Source of the DNA: JBGSKY01 sp041740995
Lineage (GTDB): Bacteria; Planctomycetota; Planctomycetia; Pirellulales; Pirellulaceae
Direction: 5' to 3'
Assembly (NCBI GenBank): GCA_041740995.1
Contig: JBGSKY010000292.1
Location: 14,705 to 78,704 of the forward strand
DNA: 64,000 nucleotides
The notes below the pieces were generated by a model. It did not search any database. It worked only from the letters and a program-made list of their open reading frames with translations, and was not told where the DNA came from. Below, piece by piece: positions 52,583 to 62,065 of this stretch; position 1 is the stretch's first letter, and every line of letters begins with the position of its first letter. The translations under genes were made by a program, and so were the position numbers.

Positions 52583-54739
52583 ATGGTTGGCTTGTCCAAG
52601 TCGAATAAGTCGACATCCAACAAACCATCCAAAACTCGCAAAGGAAGCAGACCGGCCATGCTTATGCGGCAACCGCTACCTGAATTACAGTTCACCTATA
52701 CCCTACCTTACGGCGCGACGGTCAGTGATCGCGGTGTGCAGTTCACGATTTTTTCTCGGTCGGCGACCGCGATGCGAATCCTGCTCTACGCCCATGTCGA
52801 TGACCGCGAACCCAGCGAGATTATCGAGCTGGATCGAGCCTGTGACCGTTGGGGCGATGTGTGGAGCGTATTCATCCCGGGCCTGAAAGAGGGCACTCTA
52901 TATCACTTCCAGGCCAATGGCCCCTTTGACCCAGAAATAGGGCAGTGGTTCGATGGCAGCGCCAGGCTGGTCGATCCGTACGCCAAAGCTCTGGCGGGAG
53001 TATTTCAGAAGTCGACTGACGGCCTGATCCGTCCGCCGAAATGTGTGGTCGTCGATGACCATTTCGATTGGGAAGGCGACCGACACGTTCGTCGTCCGCT
53101 GTCCGAATCAATAATCTATGAGATGCATGTTCGCGGTTTTACGCAGAGCAAAACGGCGAAGGTCAAATGCCCAGGCAGCTATCTAGGCGTGATCGAAAAG
53201 ATCCCATACCTAAAGAGCCTCGGCATTACAGCGGTAGAGCTGATGCCGGTTCACGAGTTCCCAACGAATGATTTTCACGGCAACGAAAAGGAACGCGAAA
53301 ATTATTGGGGCTATGACCCGCTGGCGTTCTTCGCACCGCACCGAGGATACGCTCACGACAAGACGCCAGGCGCTCAGGTTCGTGAATTCAAGGAAATGGT
53401 CAAAGCGTTGCACCAAGCGGGCATCGAAGTCATCCTCGACGTCGTGTTCAATCACACTTGCGAAGGCAACGAACGCGGGCCAGTTCTGTCGTTCAAGGGA
53501 CTTGAAAATCAGGTCTACTACATCCTCAGCGGTGGCGGCGCGTACTACAGCAACTACAGCGGTTGCGGCAACACGTTCAACGGCAACCATCCGATCTGCC
53601 GCGAGCTGATTTTTCACTGCCTGCGACATTGGGTTCACAACTATCACGTTGACGGCTTCCGATTCGACTTGGCAAGTATCCTCTCGCGAGATCGATACGG
53701 CAACTTGATGGCCGATCCGCCGATGGTTGAAATGATTGCCGAGGACCCGATGCTGTCCGATACAAAGATCATCGCCGAAGCTTGGGATGCGGCGGGCGCG
53801 TATCAAGTCGGCAGCTTCGGTGACCTGCGGTGGGCCGAATGGAACGGTCGTTATCGCGATGACATCCGACGATACTGGCGCGGTGATGGCGGTATGTCAG
53901 CGGCCTTGGCGACTCGAATCAGCGGCAGCAGCGATCTTTATGAACACGCGGGCCGAGCACCTTTTTGCAGTATCAATTTCATAACGTCGCATGACGGTTT
54001 CACGATGAATGACCTTGTCTCGTACAAGGACAAGCACAACGAAGCCAACGGTGAAGGTAACCGCGATGGTGACAACAACAATTGCAGCGATAACTACGGT
54101 GTCGAAGGTCCAACGCGGAAGAAAGCGATCGATGACCTGCGGCTGCGACAGATCAAGAACATGATGTCGACGCTCCTGCTCAGCCAGGGCGTGCCGATGA
54201 TTGTTTCCGGTGACGAAATTCGTCGAACGCAGAAAGGCAACAACAACGCCTATTGCCAAGACAACGACATTTCCTGGATGAATTGGAATCTGGTGGAGCA
54301 GAATCAGGACTTGTTCCGGTTCGTGCAGACGCTGATCAATTTCCGTCGTAGCCAGCCGTCGTTGCTTCGCGATCAGTTCTTAACGGGGCGACCGCAAGAC
54401 TTGCGGGGCGTGCCCGATGTGAGCTGGTTTGAGTCGACTGGACAGGGCATCAATTGGGAATCGCCAGACGGTACGATCGTTTGCTGGCTGGCCAAACCAA
54501 CCGCCGCCAACGATCCCGACGGTTTTGGTCGCGACATTTTGATGCTGTTCAACGGAACTCCCGAAGCACGAACGTTTGTGATGCCCGAATCGGTCCGTGG
54601 GTTGCGATGGCGGCTGTTTATGGACACCCAGCGACCTAGCCCAGGCGATGTCTATCCAGGCCTGGACGGTCCCGATATGCCAGCCAACCGGCACATCGAA
54701 ATGGCCTACCGCAGCAGCGCTGTATACATCGCTGACTAA
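52583..54739 (+). CDS. glgX: Glycogen debranching enzyme GlgX (GH13)
   Basis: Hydrolyses alpha-1,6 branches of glycogen left after phosphorylase action. The ATG at 52583 follows GAAGGCGGG; an upstream in-frame TTG at 52511 is less likely. An N-terminal CBM48-like domain (about 40-150; GVQFTIFSRSATAMRILLYA) precedes the GH13 barrel. Catalytic residues are D362 (DGFRFDLAS, nucleophile), E399 (IIAEAWD, acid/base) and D471 (TSHDGF). EVILDVVFNHT and YYSNYSGCGNTFNGNHPICR are typical of GlgX/TreX. At 718 residues the size fits. No other glg gene is in the window. Confidence 0.94.
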   Translation: MVGLSKSNKSTSNKPSKTRKGSRPAMLMRQPLPELQFTYTLPYGATVSDRGVQFTIFSRSATAMRILLYAHVDDREPSEIIELDRACDRWGDVWSVFIPGLKEGTLYHFQANGPFDPEIGQWFDGSARLVDPYAKALAGVFQKSTDGLIRPPKCVVVDDHFDWEGDRHVRRPLSESIIYEMHVRGFTQSKTAKVKCPGSYLGVIEKIPYLKSLGITAVELMPVHEFPTNDFHGNEKERENYWGYDPLAFFAPHRGYAHDKTPGAQVREFKEMVKALHQAGIEVILDVVFNHTCEGNERGPVLSFKGLENQVYYILSGGGAYYSNYSGCGNTFNGNHPICRELIFHCLRHWVHNYHVDGFRFDLASILSRDRYGNLMADPPMVEMIAEDPMLSDTKIIAEAWDAAGAYQVGSFGDLRWAEWNGRYRDDIRRYWRGDGGMSAALATRISGSSDLYEHAGRAPFCSINFITSHDGFTMNDLVSYKDKHNEANGEGNRDGDNNNCSDNYGVEGPTRKKAIDDLRLRQIKNMMSTLLLSQGVPMIVSGDEIRRTQKGNNNAYCQDNDISWMNWNLVEQNQDLFRFVQTLINFRRSQPSLLRDQFLTGRPQDLRGVPDVSWFESTGQGINWESPDGTIVCWLAKPTAANDPDGFGRDILMLFNGTPEARTFVMPESVRGLRWRLFMDTQRPSPGDVYPGLDGPDMPANRHIEMAYRSSAVYIAD

Positions 54740-54758
54740 ATGTGGGCCTCGTCGAGTT

Positions 54759-54850
54759 GTAGCGAAAGTCGCCAAGACTTTCGGCTCTTCTATTTGACTT
54801 GTTCCTTGAGACCGTTAGCGAAACCCGAAACTCTTAGCGAGTTTCGCTAC
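54759..54850. repeat. Paired short hairpin repeats, family P2
   Basis: GAAAGTC-GCCAA-GACTTTC (54764-54782) and GAAACTC-TTAGC-GAGTTTC (54827-54845) are both perfect 7-bp stems with 5-base loops, preceded or followed by TAGCG/CGCTA. A further fragment (TTTGGCGAGTTTCG) follows. They lie between glgX and the coiled-coil gene. Confidence 0.7.
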
Positions 54851-54986
54851 ATCTTTGGCGAGTTTCGAAGCAACGCCTTGTCGTCGCAAGTCTCCAATCA
54901 GAGGCTTGCAAGTTCGCCGCGGGACGGCGACAATGAACCTGTTCCGCACTGCACCGAAACGGCTAGCATCTCTCTGGGAGCTAACG

Positions 54987-56624
54987 ATGACTCATTTCGA
55001 AAAGCAGATTCGCGCCGCGCGAAATCGGCTGACCGCCCAACGCTATCTCGATCAACTTGGCGTCTTCTTGCTGGTTTGCTTGATCATCGCGGCCATTGCG
55101 ATTTTCGTCGGTAAGCTCGTTGAATTGCCGACCAGTTTCCAGAACTGGACGATTGGCGGCATCAGTCTCGCAGTAGGAATCGCGATGGTCGGTGCCGCCG
55201 TTTCCACGTGGCTTCGTCGTCCAGACCGATTGAAAGCCGCTGCCGAAGTCGATCATCGGCTCGGCCTGCGTGAACGGCTCGCATCCGCAATTCAGCTCAG
55301 CGACGCTGACCGAGCGACGCCGATGGGCGCCGCTGTGATTGAAGACGCCGACGCAAAAGCTCAGCGGCTCGATGTTCGTGACGCCTTCCCAATTCGCTTC
55401 TCGCCACGATGGGCATTCACGTTAATTCCCGCCGTTGCGATTGCGGTCACTTGTTTTTTGCCGGCTTGGAAATGGGCAGAGGATCAAACACCTGCGACGG
55501 AATTGCTTTCGGTTACTCAGATCAACAACAGCACACAAGATTTGCTGAAACAGATTCAGCAGCAACGCAAAGCCGCCGAAGACGATCAGCTTGACGAAGC
55601 CGACTTTTTCAAACTGCTCGAAGACCAGCTTAAAGACCTTCGCTCCAACGCACCCAAAGAAGAGAAGAAGTTTCTCGTCGAGCTGAAGAAGATCCAAGAG
55701 AAACTCGACGAGCGGCGACAAGAACTTGGCAGCAGCGAAGACTTGAAAAAGCAACTTGCGGGTCTCAAAAAGATCGACGACGGACCAGCCGAAAAACTGG
55801 CTGATGCAATGATGGAAAGCGATTTGGCCGAAGCGTCTGAACAAATGCAAGATTTAGTCGAACGAATGCAACGCGACGAGCTGTCCAAAGAAGAGCAGAA
55901 ACAGCTCGCTAAACAGCTTGACCAAATGAAGCAAGCACTGGAGGAAGCAGCCAAGGCGCACGAGCAAGCCAAAGACCAACTGAAGGAGCAGATTGCTCAA
56001 GCGGAAAAGTCCGGCGATCAACAAACCGCTGCAAAGCTGTCGGAACAATTGCAACGCATGCAGCAGTCCGATGCAAATATGAAGACGATGGCTGAACTAG
56101 CCAAATCGCTTTCCGAAGCGTCCGAATGCCTCTCAAAAGGCGACTGCAAAAACGCAGGTGAAGCACTTTCGAAGATGGAAAAGGAACTCTCGAAAATGGC
56201 CAGCGACCAGAAGCGGGCCGAACAGCTCAAAGAACTTTCAGAGAGTCTAAACCAGTGTAAAAGCTGTTCCAGTTGCCAAGCGTGCAATGGAAACGGATGC
56301 AACGAATGCAAAGGCAAATCCGACAAACAGTCTGCGAGCGATTTTGCAAAAGGAGAGGGCAAGGGCAGTGGTGCTCGCGAAGAGGCCGAAGACAATACCG
56401 CCGACTACGAGTCACAAGTTCGGGGTAATGTTGGCGAAGGCGAGACTGCTTTCGGCGGCAAGATCGCTGGAAAAAACAAATCAACGATGACCCAATCTGA
56501 AGTCCGCGAGGCGATTCTGGCATCCGATTTAGAACAGTCTGATCCGATCGAAGAAGCCGAACTTCCGAAACTGGAAAGCGAAGCGTCACAGCAATATTTT
56601 GACGCATTAAGATCAGCCCAATAA
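54987..56624 (+). CDS. Membrane protein with long coiled coil and Cys-rich knuckle
   Basis: The ATG at 54987 follows GGGAGC at good spacing and starts a short basic segment. Two transmembrane helices lie near residues 27-45 and 53-75 and a third near 140-160. From about 190 to 410 the protein is a charged Lys/Glu/Gln coiled coil. Near 420-440 six Cys follow CxxCxxCxxCxGxGCxxC, like the DnaJ zinc centre. The last about 100 residues are acidic. No named family was recognised. It is 545 residues long and lies between glgX and scpB. Confidence 0.75.
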   Translation: MTHFEKQIRAARNRLTAQRYLDQLGVFLLVCLIIAAIAIFVGKLVELPTSFQNWTIGGISLAVGIAMVGAAVSTWLRRPDRLKAAAEVDHRLGLRERLASAIQLSDADRATPMGAAVIEDADAKAQRLDVRDAFPIRFSPRWAFTLIPAVAIAVTCFLPAWKWAEDQTPATELLSVTQINNSTQDLLKQIQQQRKAAEDDQLDEADFFKLLEDQLKDLRSNAPKEEKKFLVELKKIQEKLDERRQELGSSEDLKKQLAGLKKIDDGPAEKLADAMMESDLAEASEQMQDLVERMQRDELSKEEQKQLAKQLDQMKQALEEAAKAHEQAKDQLKEQIAQAEKSGDQQTAAKLSEQLQRMQQSDANMKTMAELAKSLSEASECLSKGDCKNAGEALSKMEKELSKMASDQKRAEQLKELSESLNQCKSCSSCQACNGNGCNECKGKSDKQSASDFAKGEGKGSGAREEAEDNTADYESQVRGNVGEGETAFGGKIAGKNKSTMTQSEVREAILASDLEQSDPIEEAELPKLESEASQQYFDALRSAQ

Positions 56625-56781
56625 CGTTCGTGAAAACTGTCGGATTGGGCCCAAAGCCCTCGTAGATTGCCTAGCCCACTGGAGACTGTTAACGTCGTTG
56701 CTAAACGCCGTTTGGCTAACCTAAGCACATGGGCCGTTGGCCACGAGACGTTGAATTCTCCCCAATTGACTCACTCAAATC

Positions 56782-57447
56782 ATGGACGATGAAGTAGAAA
56801 TTTCGCTGGAAGATCTCAGTCGGACGTACCAGCAATACTTTGGTGCCGCGGTTGCTCCCAACGCAGAGACCGACAGCAAGGCAGCACCCGCTGAGCTGCT
56901 CGAACCCGATGCGACGGTTGACTCTCGGATTGCGATTTCACCGGAAGCGATTATCGAAGCGATTCTTTTTGTCGGTCATCCAAAAAATCGATGGTTTGCC
57001 GCTCAAGAGCTGACCGCGAACATGCGCGGCGTCAAAGCGGCCGATATTCCGGCGATTGTTGATCATTTGAACGAGCGGTACGAAGACAATGCGTTGGTCT
57101 ACCGGATTGAATCGTCCGACGACGGCTATCGAATGGTGCTCGACCCAGCCATGCGCGACATCGTTTCGGTGTTCGCCAGTAAAGTCCAGACGTTGAAGCT
57201 GAACCAGCAAGCGATCGATTGCTTATCGCTGATCGCCTACAATCCCGGTTGCTCACTGGAAGCGATCGAGTCGCTTTGGAATCGCCCGGCTGGCTCGGTC
57301 GTGCGAATGCTGCTGCGACGAAACTTAATCGAGCTGGAACGCGAGGGTTCGGGAAAAGCCGCAGTCTTGCGATATTATCCGGCTGAACGATTCTTTGAAC
57401 TGGTCGGTATCGAGTCGCTGGAAGATCTACCGACCGTCGAAGCGTAA
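56782..57447 (+). CDS. scpB: SMC-ScpAB complex subunit ScpB
   Basis: Subunit of the condensin-like SMC complex that organises and segregates the chromosome. The 221-residue protein has an acidic N-terminal extension of about 55 residues, then two winged helices: IIEAILFVGHPKNRWFAAQE, IVDHLNERYEDNALVYRIES, DGYRMVLDPAM, LKLNQQAIDCLSLIAYNPGC and VVRMLLRRNLIELEREG. ScpA is not in the window. The next feature is a tandem P1 palindrome. Confidence 0.9.
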   Translation: MDDEVEISLEDLSRTYQQYFGAAVAPNAETDSKAAPAELLEPDATVDSRIAISPEAIIEAILFVGHPKNRWFAAQELTANMRGVKAADIPAIVDHLNERYEDNALVYRIESSDDGYRMVLDPAMRDIVSVFASKVQTLKLNQQAIDCLSLIAYNPGCSLEAIESLWNRPAGSVVRMLLRRNLIELEREGSGKAAVLRYYPAERFFELVGIESLEDLPTVEA

Positions 57448-57453
57448 CGTTGC

Positions 57454-57699
57454 GAGCGTCAGCTCAAAACCTTAGCGGAACGGCGCGAGCGGTCCGGTTC
57501 TTCGGTAATCGCACTTCGATAGCAAGCGATCTGACGTGTCCTCAAAAGAACCGTAGGGCTTTCGCCCATTCCGCTTGAGCGTCAGCTCAAAACCTTAGCG
57601 GAACGGCGCAAGCCGTCCGGTTCTTCGGTAATAGCACTTCGATAGCAAGCGACCTGTCGTGTCCTCAAGAGAACCGAAGGGCTTGCGCCCATTCCGCTA
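57454..57699 (+). repeat. 123-base tandem duplication of a P1 palindrome (copies 4 and 5)
   Basis: Two direct repeats (57454-57576 and 57577-57699) each start GAGCGTCAGCTCAAAACC (second copy) and contain a P1 palindrome: left arm TTAGCGGAACGGCGC near 57472 and 57595, right arm ending CCGCTT or CCGCTA. The loop is longer than in copy 1. Copies differ at only a few positions, so the duplication looks recent. It lies between scpB and the RHS gene. Confidence 0.88.
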
Positions 57700-57812
57700 C
57701 GGCTATTTTCGAACCCGATGCGACGGCAAAAAAACGCGAAAATCTTTAAAATGTAAGCAACTTTCGGTTCGACCTTGCGACAACCGGGGTGTCCCAACGA
57801 AAGTCTAACGTC

Positions 57813-60800
57813 ATGCTTGTCGCCGCCAAACACTACGATCCCGTCATCGGCATTGATATTCATATCATCCAGCCGCCTGGTCCCGTTCCACCCGTTCCAG
57901 TGCCGCATCCCTTTATCGGCTACGTTTTGGACCCGATGGACTATGTGCCGATTGTCGGTGCGACGGTCTTCATCAACGGCCTGCCACGCGGTCTGGCTGG
58001 AACTCAGGGAATTGGCATGCCGCCGCACATTCCTATCGGCGGAACGTTCGTAAAGCCGCCGACGAACGAATGCGAAATTTTCATGGGCGTAGCAACGATT
58101 TGCTGTGACGGCGATGCACTTTCTTGCTTGACGATGAAAGCGCTCAGTTGCCACTGCATCGGAATGCCGCCGATTCCGAGGCCTTGGAAAAAAGGGTCGG
58201 TCAAATCACTGATGTTGCCCACCAGCACGGTAATGAGTATTCCTGGCGGTCCGCCGGTCTTGATCGCTGGACCACCGACGATCTCGCTGATGGCGATGGC
58301 CAAGAGCTTAGGTAAAAGTGCGCTTGGAAAGGCGTTTAAGAAATTCAAAAAATCGAAAGTCGGCAAGAAAATTGCCGCCAAAGTCAAGAACTTAAAATCG
58401 AAACCGCCAGCTACGAATCCATCGTGTGGTAAAGTCGGCGAACCGGTCGATGTGGTCACTGGAGCAAACGTCGATTCGTTTTTCGATTGGCAGCATCCCC
58501 AATACCCGCACTTCACTTGGCGACGGTTTTACTCCAGCAACCAAGCGAGCGAAGCAGGTGTTCTGGGGCGCGGATTTCGACATGTTTTTCAAGTTGAATT
58601 GGCGATCACCGAAGAAGGCTTCACGTATCGCGATGCTGAAGGCGATGTGATCGAATTTGGGCCAATCGAAAACGATTCTCAAGCGACCGTCAACAGCGGA
58701 ATGCGATTGACTCGCATTGGCTCAGGGCAATACGAACTCAGCGGGGCGATGCACCCGACAATCAGCTTTGGTAATAAGCAAGGCCAGCGGCTTTGGGCGA
58801 CTCGCATCGTCATCGCCGACGTCGTTGTGGAGCTGCAATATGACAGTCAGAATCGGCTAGCCAAAGCGACTGACGGCAGCCACGATTCTTTGAGCTTTGA
58901 ATACGACAGCCAAAACCGGCTCAGTTGCGTGCAGCTCATGGCCGACCGTCAACGCCGGCAGCTTGCCAGTTACGGTTACGACGAAGCGGGACGACTGACC
59001 GATTGGACCGACGCGTTGGAGCATCAATCGACTTATGAGTACGATGCGGACCATCGCATGATTCGTAAGACCGACCGCCGACGATACAGTTTCAACTATA
59101 CCTACGATGAGCTTGGCCGTTGCACGAGGACGTGGGGCGACGATGGGCTGTACGATTTGCAGCTTTCGTATTTCCCAGAGCGACAAATGACGCTGGTCCG
59201 CTGGTCCGACGGTGGCGAGTACGAATATTCATATGACGAAGCGGGCTACCTGACAAAGATCCTTGACCCAGCGGGCGGAGTGACGGTTTTCGAGATCGAT
59301 GACGCAGGACGAGTGACCGAGCAATTGCTGCCCAATGGCGAAGTAGTAAAATTCCTTTACGACGTTGACGGTGCAAATATCGGACGCGTTGATGCCAGCG
59401 GTCAGCGTTTACCGCCCATTCATGTTCAGCCCAATTCGCCAAATGGGCTAGCTCGGCCACTGCCCAGCACGCCAGCCGGCTGGATGCTCGGTTCACGGGA
59501 TTGCACTGCGGCAGGTTTTATGGCTCGCAAGGTAACGCCAGCCGAAGTGCTCGACGGCTGGATCGCCTCATCAATGCCAACCGACGCAATTCCCGCGATC
59601 ACGTCGTTGAAAAACCAACAATCAATCGCTCCGGCGCAGCCATTGGTTAGATACGATGCAATGGGCCGCGTCACCGAACGGATCGGTACTGACGGACGAT
59701 CACTTTCCAGCAGCTTCGATCCGGGCGGCAATGCAACGCGAATTCGTGACGCTGATGGAAGTGCATGGGCGTTAAATTACAAATCCTGGAACTTGCTAGA
59801 CAGCCAACGCGATGCGGTTGGTTCGGAAACGAAGTTCGATTACAACGCTCGCGAATCGATGACCCGCGTCGTCGATGCTGGCGAGACAACAACCCAGTAC
59901 GCTTACGACGATTGCGATCGTATGACGTCGGTCAGTCGCAATAGCACGTTAGTTGAACGCTACCAATACAATACCGGCGGCGAGTTGATTGCCAAATATG
60001 ATGCGAGTGGGAATCTCTTGCTACAAATCGAACCGGGACCATGTGAACAACCAGCGAAAATCACGTTGGCCGATCAATCCGAATACCAATTTGCTTACAC
60101 ACCGAAAGCTCGCGTGCAATCGGTTGTTGCGCCGGATCACGCAATCACGTTTGGCTATGACGGAACCGATCGAATTCGGATGGACGCTCGCAATGGCAAA
60201 GGCGTCGAAGTCGTCTGGGACGGTCCGCAAACGCGGGTTGTGAAGGTCTTGCAGAAATATAAAACGAGCTATCGATCGCTGCCAGACGGACGCGTTGAGA
60301 TGGTTGATCCGGCTGGCGGCGTCACCATTTTGGCGAGCGATGCCAAGGGCCGATTCGCTCGTCAATCGACTGACATTATTCGTGAGCTTGCGCAGTTCGA
60401 TCGACGCGGATTGTGCTTGCAGCAAATCGTTGCGATTGCGAATCAGCCGACGTGGATTCGCAGCTATCAATATTCGGCGGCTGGCGATTTGGTCCAAAGC
60501 ACCAGCAGCCGCGGTGGTCGAACCGATTTTCAATACGACGCAGCTCATCGGTTGGTCAATCGTCGCCGCAATGGTCGAAATGACGTTTATCATCACGACG
60601 CTGCCAATAACCTGATCGCCAAACCGGGACTGACTGGCGTTTCGCTGGGCAAGTCGAATCAAGTCGTGGCAGCCAATGAGGAGACGCTGGTTTACAACGA
60701 TCGTGGGCACCTCAGCCGTCGAAGCTACATTGATGGAGCGACCTATCGATACGTCTACAATTCGTTGGACCAGCTAGTTGAAATTACGTCTGAAGACGAC

Positions 60801-61667
60801 TTCAAATGGACGGCGAAATATGATGGTTTGCAACGTCGAATTTCAAAGTCGTTCGGCAACACGTTTGAATCACACAAAGTCGATTTTTACTGGGACGATC
60901 GTCGACTGGCAGCGGAAATTCTCGACGGCCAGCGATTGCGAATTTATATCTATGCTGACCGCGACAGCTTCGTACCAATTCTGATGGTTCAGTACGATTC
61001 GATGAAGGATCGACCTGAGCAAGGCCATCGATTTCACCTGATCGCCGATCAACGAGGCCAGATTGTCGAAGTCATTGATGCCAGTGGGCGAAGCGTTTGG
61101 CGAGCTGAAGCGGAACCGTACGGCGACCTTTCATCGGTCAGCAATCCGGACTTTGAATTCAATCTTCGCATGGCGGGTCAATATGCTGACGAAGAAGTCG
61201 GACTGCATTACAACCGGTATCGATATTATGCCGCTGACCTCGGGCGATTCATTCAAAGCGATCCGATTGGTTTAGCCGGTGGTCTGAACACTTACGCATT
61301 TGCGAAGTGTCCACTGGTTGAAGCTGACCTTGAAGGTTTAAGCTGCGGAAATGCGTCGCCACCGGCGTCATCATCGCCAGCCAAACAATCAACTCCCAAG
61401 ACGACCGCTCAGGCGAACCGCGAAGCGAGTCTTGCCAAGGGAGTGCCTGAGAGTCAGATTGGTCCGTCGGGCAAACCGAAGGTTCACAATGTCGATCACA
61501 GCTCACGGAAGGCTGCCAAGGATGCCGCTCGGGCCGACGGAAAGAGCAAACCAATTCAACATCCAAGCGACGAAGGACAAAAGCCGCATTTCCACGCGAC
61601 CGATGCCAAGGGCGAGAAGATTGGCAAGCAGTCGCCGCACCATACTTATCCACAAAGCAAGAAATAA
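57813..61667 (+). CDS. RHS-repeat polymorphic toxin with PAAR-like N-terminus
   Basis: A 1284-residue effector-type protein. The start is ATG at 57813; a GTG 24 bases upstream is possible. Residues about 1-165 are a Gly/Pro-rich PAAR-like domain (HIIQPPGPVPPVPVPHPFIG, VFINGLPRGLAGTQGIGMPP) that could sit on a secretion spike. A basic Lys-rich stretch follows, then a DUF6531-like start (VGEPVDVVTGANVDSFFDW) and many YD repeats. The RHS core ends RFIQSDPIGLAGGLNTYAF and PLVEADLEGL, where the usual DPxGL cleavage site is DLEGL. The last about 105 residues are a variable tail with HPSDEGQKPHFHATDAKGEK and PHHTY, a likely toxin domain of uncertain activity, possibly a nuclease. Confidence 0.88.
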   Translation: MLVAAKHYDPVIGIDIHIIQPPGPVPPVPVPHPFIGYVLDPMDYVPIVGATVFINGLPRGLAGTQGIGMPPHIPIGGTFVKPPTNECEIFMGVATICCDGDALSCLTMKALSCHCIGMPPIPRPWKKGSVKSLMLPTSTVMSIPGGPPVLIAGPPTISLMAMAKSLGKSALGKAFKKFKKSKVGKKIAAKVKNLKSKPPATNPSCGKVGEPVDVVTGANVDSFFDWQHPQYPHFTWRRFYSSNQASEAGVLGRGFRHVFQVELAITEEGFTYRDAEGDVIEFGPIENDSQATVNSGMRLTRIGSGQYELSGAMHPTISFGNKQGQRLWATRIVIADVVVELQYDSQNRLAKATDGSHDSLSFEYDSQNRLSCVQLMADRQRRQLASYGYDEAGRLTDWTDALEHQSTYEYDADHRMIRKTDRRRYSFNYTYDELGRCTRTWGDDGLYDLQLSYFPERQMTLVRWSDGGEYEYSYDEAGYLTKILDPAGGVTVFEIDDAGRVTEQLLPNGEVVKFLYDVDGANIGRVDASGQRLPPIHVQPNSPNGLARPLPSTPAGWMLGSRDCTAAGFMARKVTPAEVLDGWIASSMPTDAIPAITSLKNQQSIAPAQPLVRYDAMGRVTERIGTDGRSLSSSFDPGGNATRIRDADGSAWALNYKSWNLLDSQRDAVGSETKFDYNARESMTRVVDAGETTTQYAYDDCDRMTSVSRNSTLVERYQYNTGGELIAKYDASGNLLLQIEPGPCEQPAKITLADQSEYQFAYTPKARVQSVVAPDHAITFGYDGTDRIRMDARNGKGVEVVWDGPQTRVVKVLQKYKTSYRSLPDGRVEMVDPAGGVTILASDAKGRFARQSTDIIRELAQFDRRGLCLQQIVAIANQPTWIRSYQYSAAGDLVQSTSSRGGRTDFQYDAAHRLVNRRRNGRNDVYHHDAANNLIAKPGLTGVSLGKSNQVVAANEETLVYNDRGHLSRRSYIDGATYRYVYNSLDQLVEITSEDDFKWTAKYDGLQRRISKSFGNTFESHKVDFYWDDRRLAAEILDGQRLRIYIYADRDSFVPILMVQYDSMKDRPEQGHRFHLIADQRGQIVEVIDASGRSVWRAEAEPYGDLSSVSNPDFEFNLRMAGQYADEEVGLHYNRYRYYAADLGRFIQSDPIGLAGGLNTYAFAKCPLVEADLEGLSCGNASPPASSSPAKQSTPKTTAQANREASLAKGVPESQIGPSGKPKVHNVDHSSRKAAKDAARADGKSKPIQHPSDEGQKPHFHATDAKGEKIGKQSPHHTYPQSKK

Positions 61668-61670
61668 AAA

Positions 61671-62009
61671 ATGACCGACGAAGCTGCCACACGCACCGAT
61701 CCAGCGGCCAATAAATGGGTCGGCTTGGTCGAAGTAGAACAAGAGGACGGCGTAACTCTGTTGGGGGCCGGTCGAGGAGCTTGTGTAACCACGATTGCTT
61801 GGTGCAACAACGAAACCGAATTTGAAGAGCGAGTCCGTGCAGGTCTGGCGGAGCTTGGTTTGCGGTGGATCGAAGCAGAGGACGTAGAAAGCTGCTCCGA
61901 TCGACTTGCGAATTTTGAAGTCCCCGATCAGTTTATCGATCACTTACACGCAGTTGGCCCGGAGCTGCCCGTTTCCTTCATGGATTTTCATTCGTTTCCG
62001 ATTGGCTGA
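61671..62009 (+). CDS. Candidate immunity protein for the RHS toxin
   Basis: A 112-residue acidic protein starting three bases after the RHS stop. It has no signal peptide or membrane helix, and no family was recognised. Position directly behind a toxin-tipped RHS gene, small size and high acidic content (EEVEQEDG-like, EDVESCSDR) fit an immunity protein that neutralises the basic, His-rich C-terminal domain. That role is inference from context. Confidence 0.6.
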   Translation: MTDEAATRTDPAANKWVGLVEVEQEDGVTLLGAGRGACVTTIAWCNNETEFEERVRAGLAELGLRWIEAEDVESCSDRLANFEVPDQFIDHLHAVGPELPVSFMDFHSFPIG

Positions 62010-62065
62010 GTCGTAAGTGTTGAATCTAAAGGGTTGAGTGTTTCGTTTGATGACAAATAATACTT

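Noticed and set aside
60021..60710. 229-codon minus-strand open frame
   Set aside because: It is antisense to the RHS repeats; regular repeats with biased codons create such shadows.
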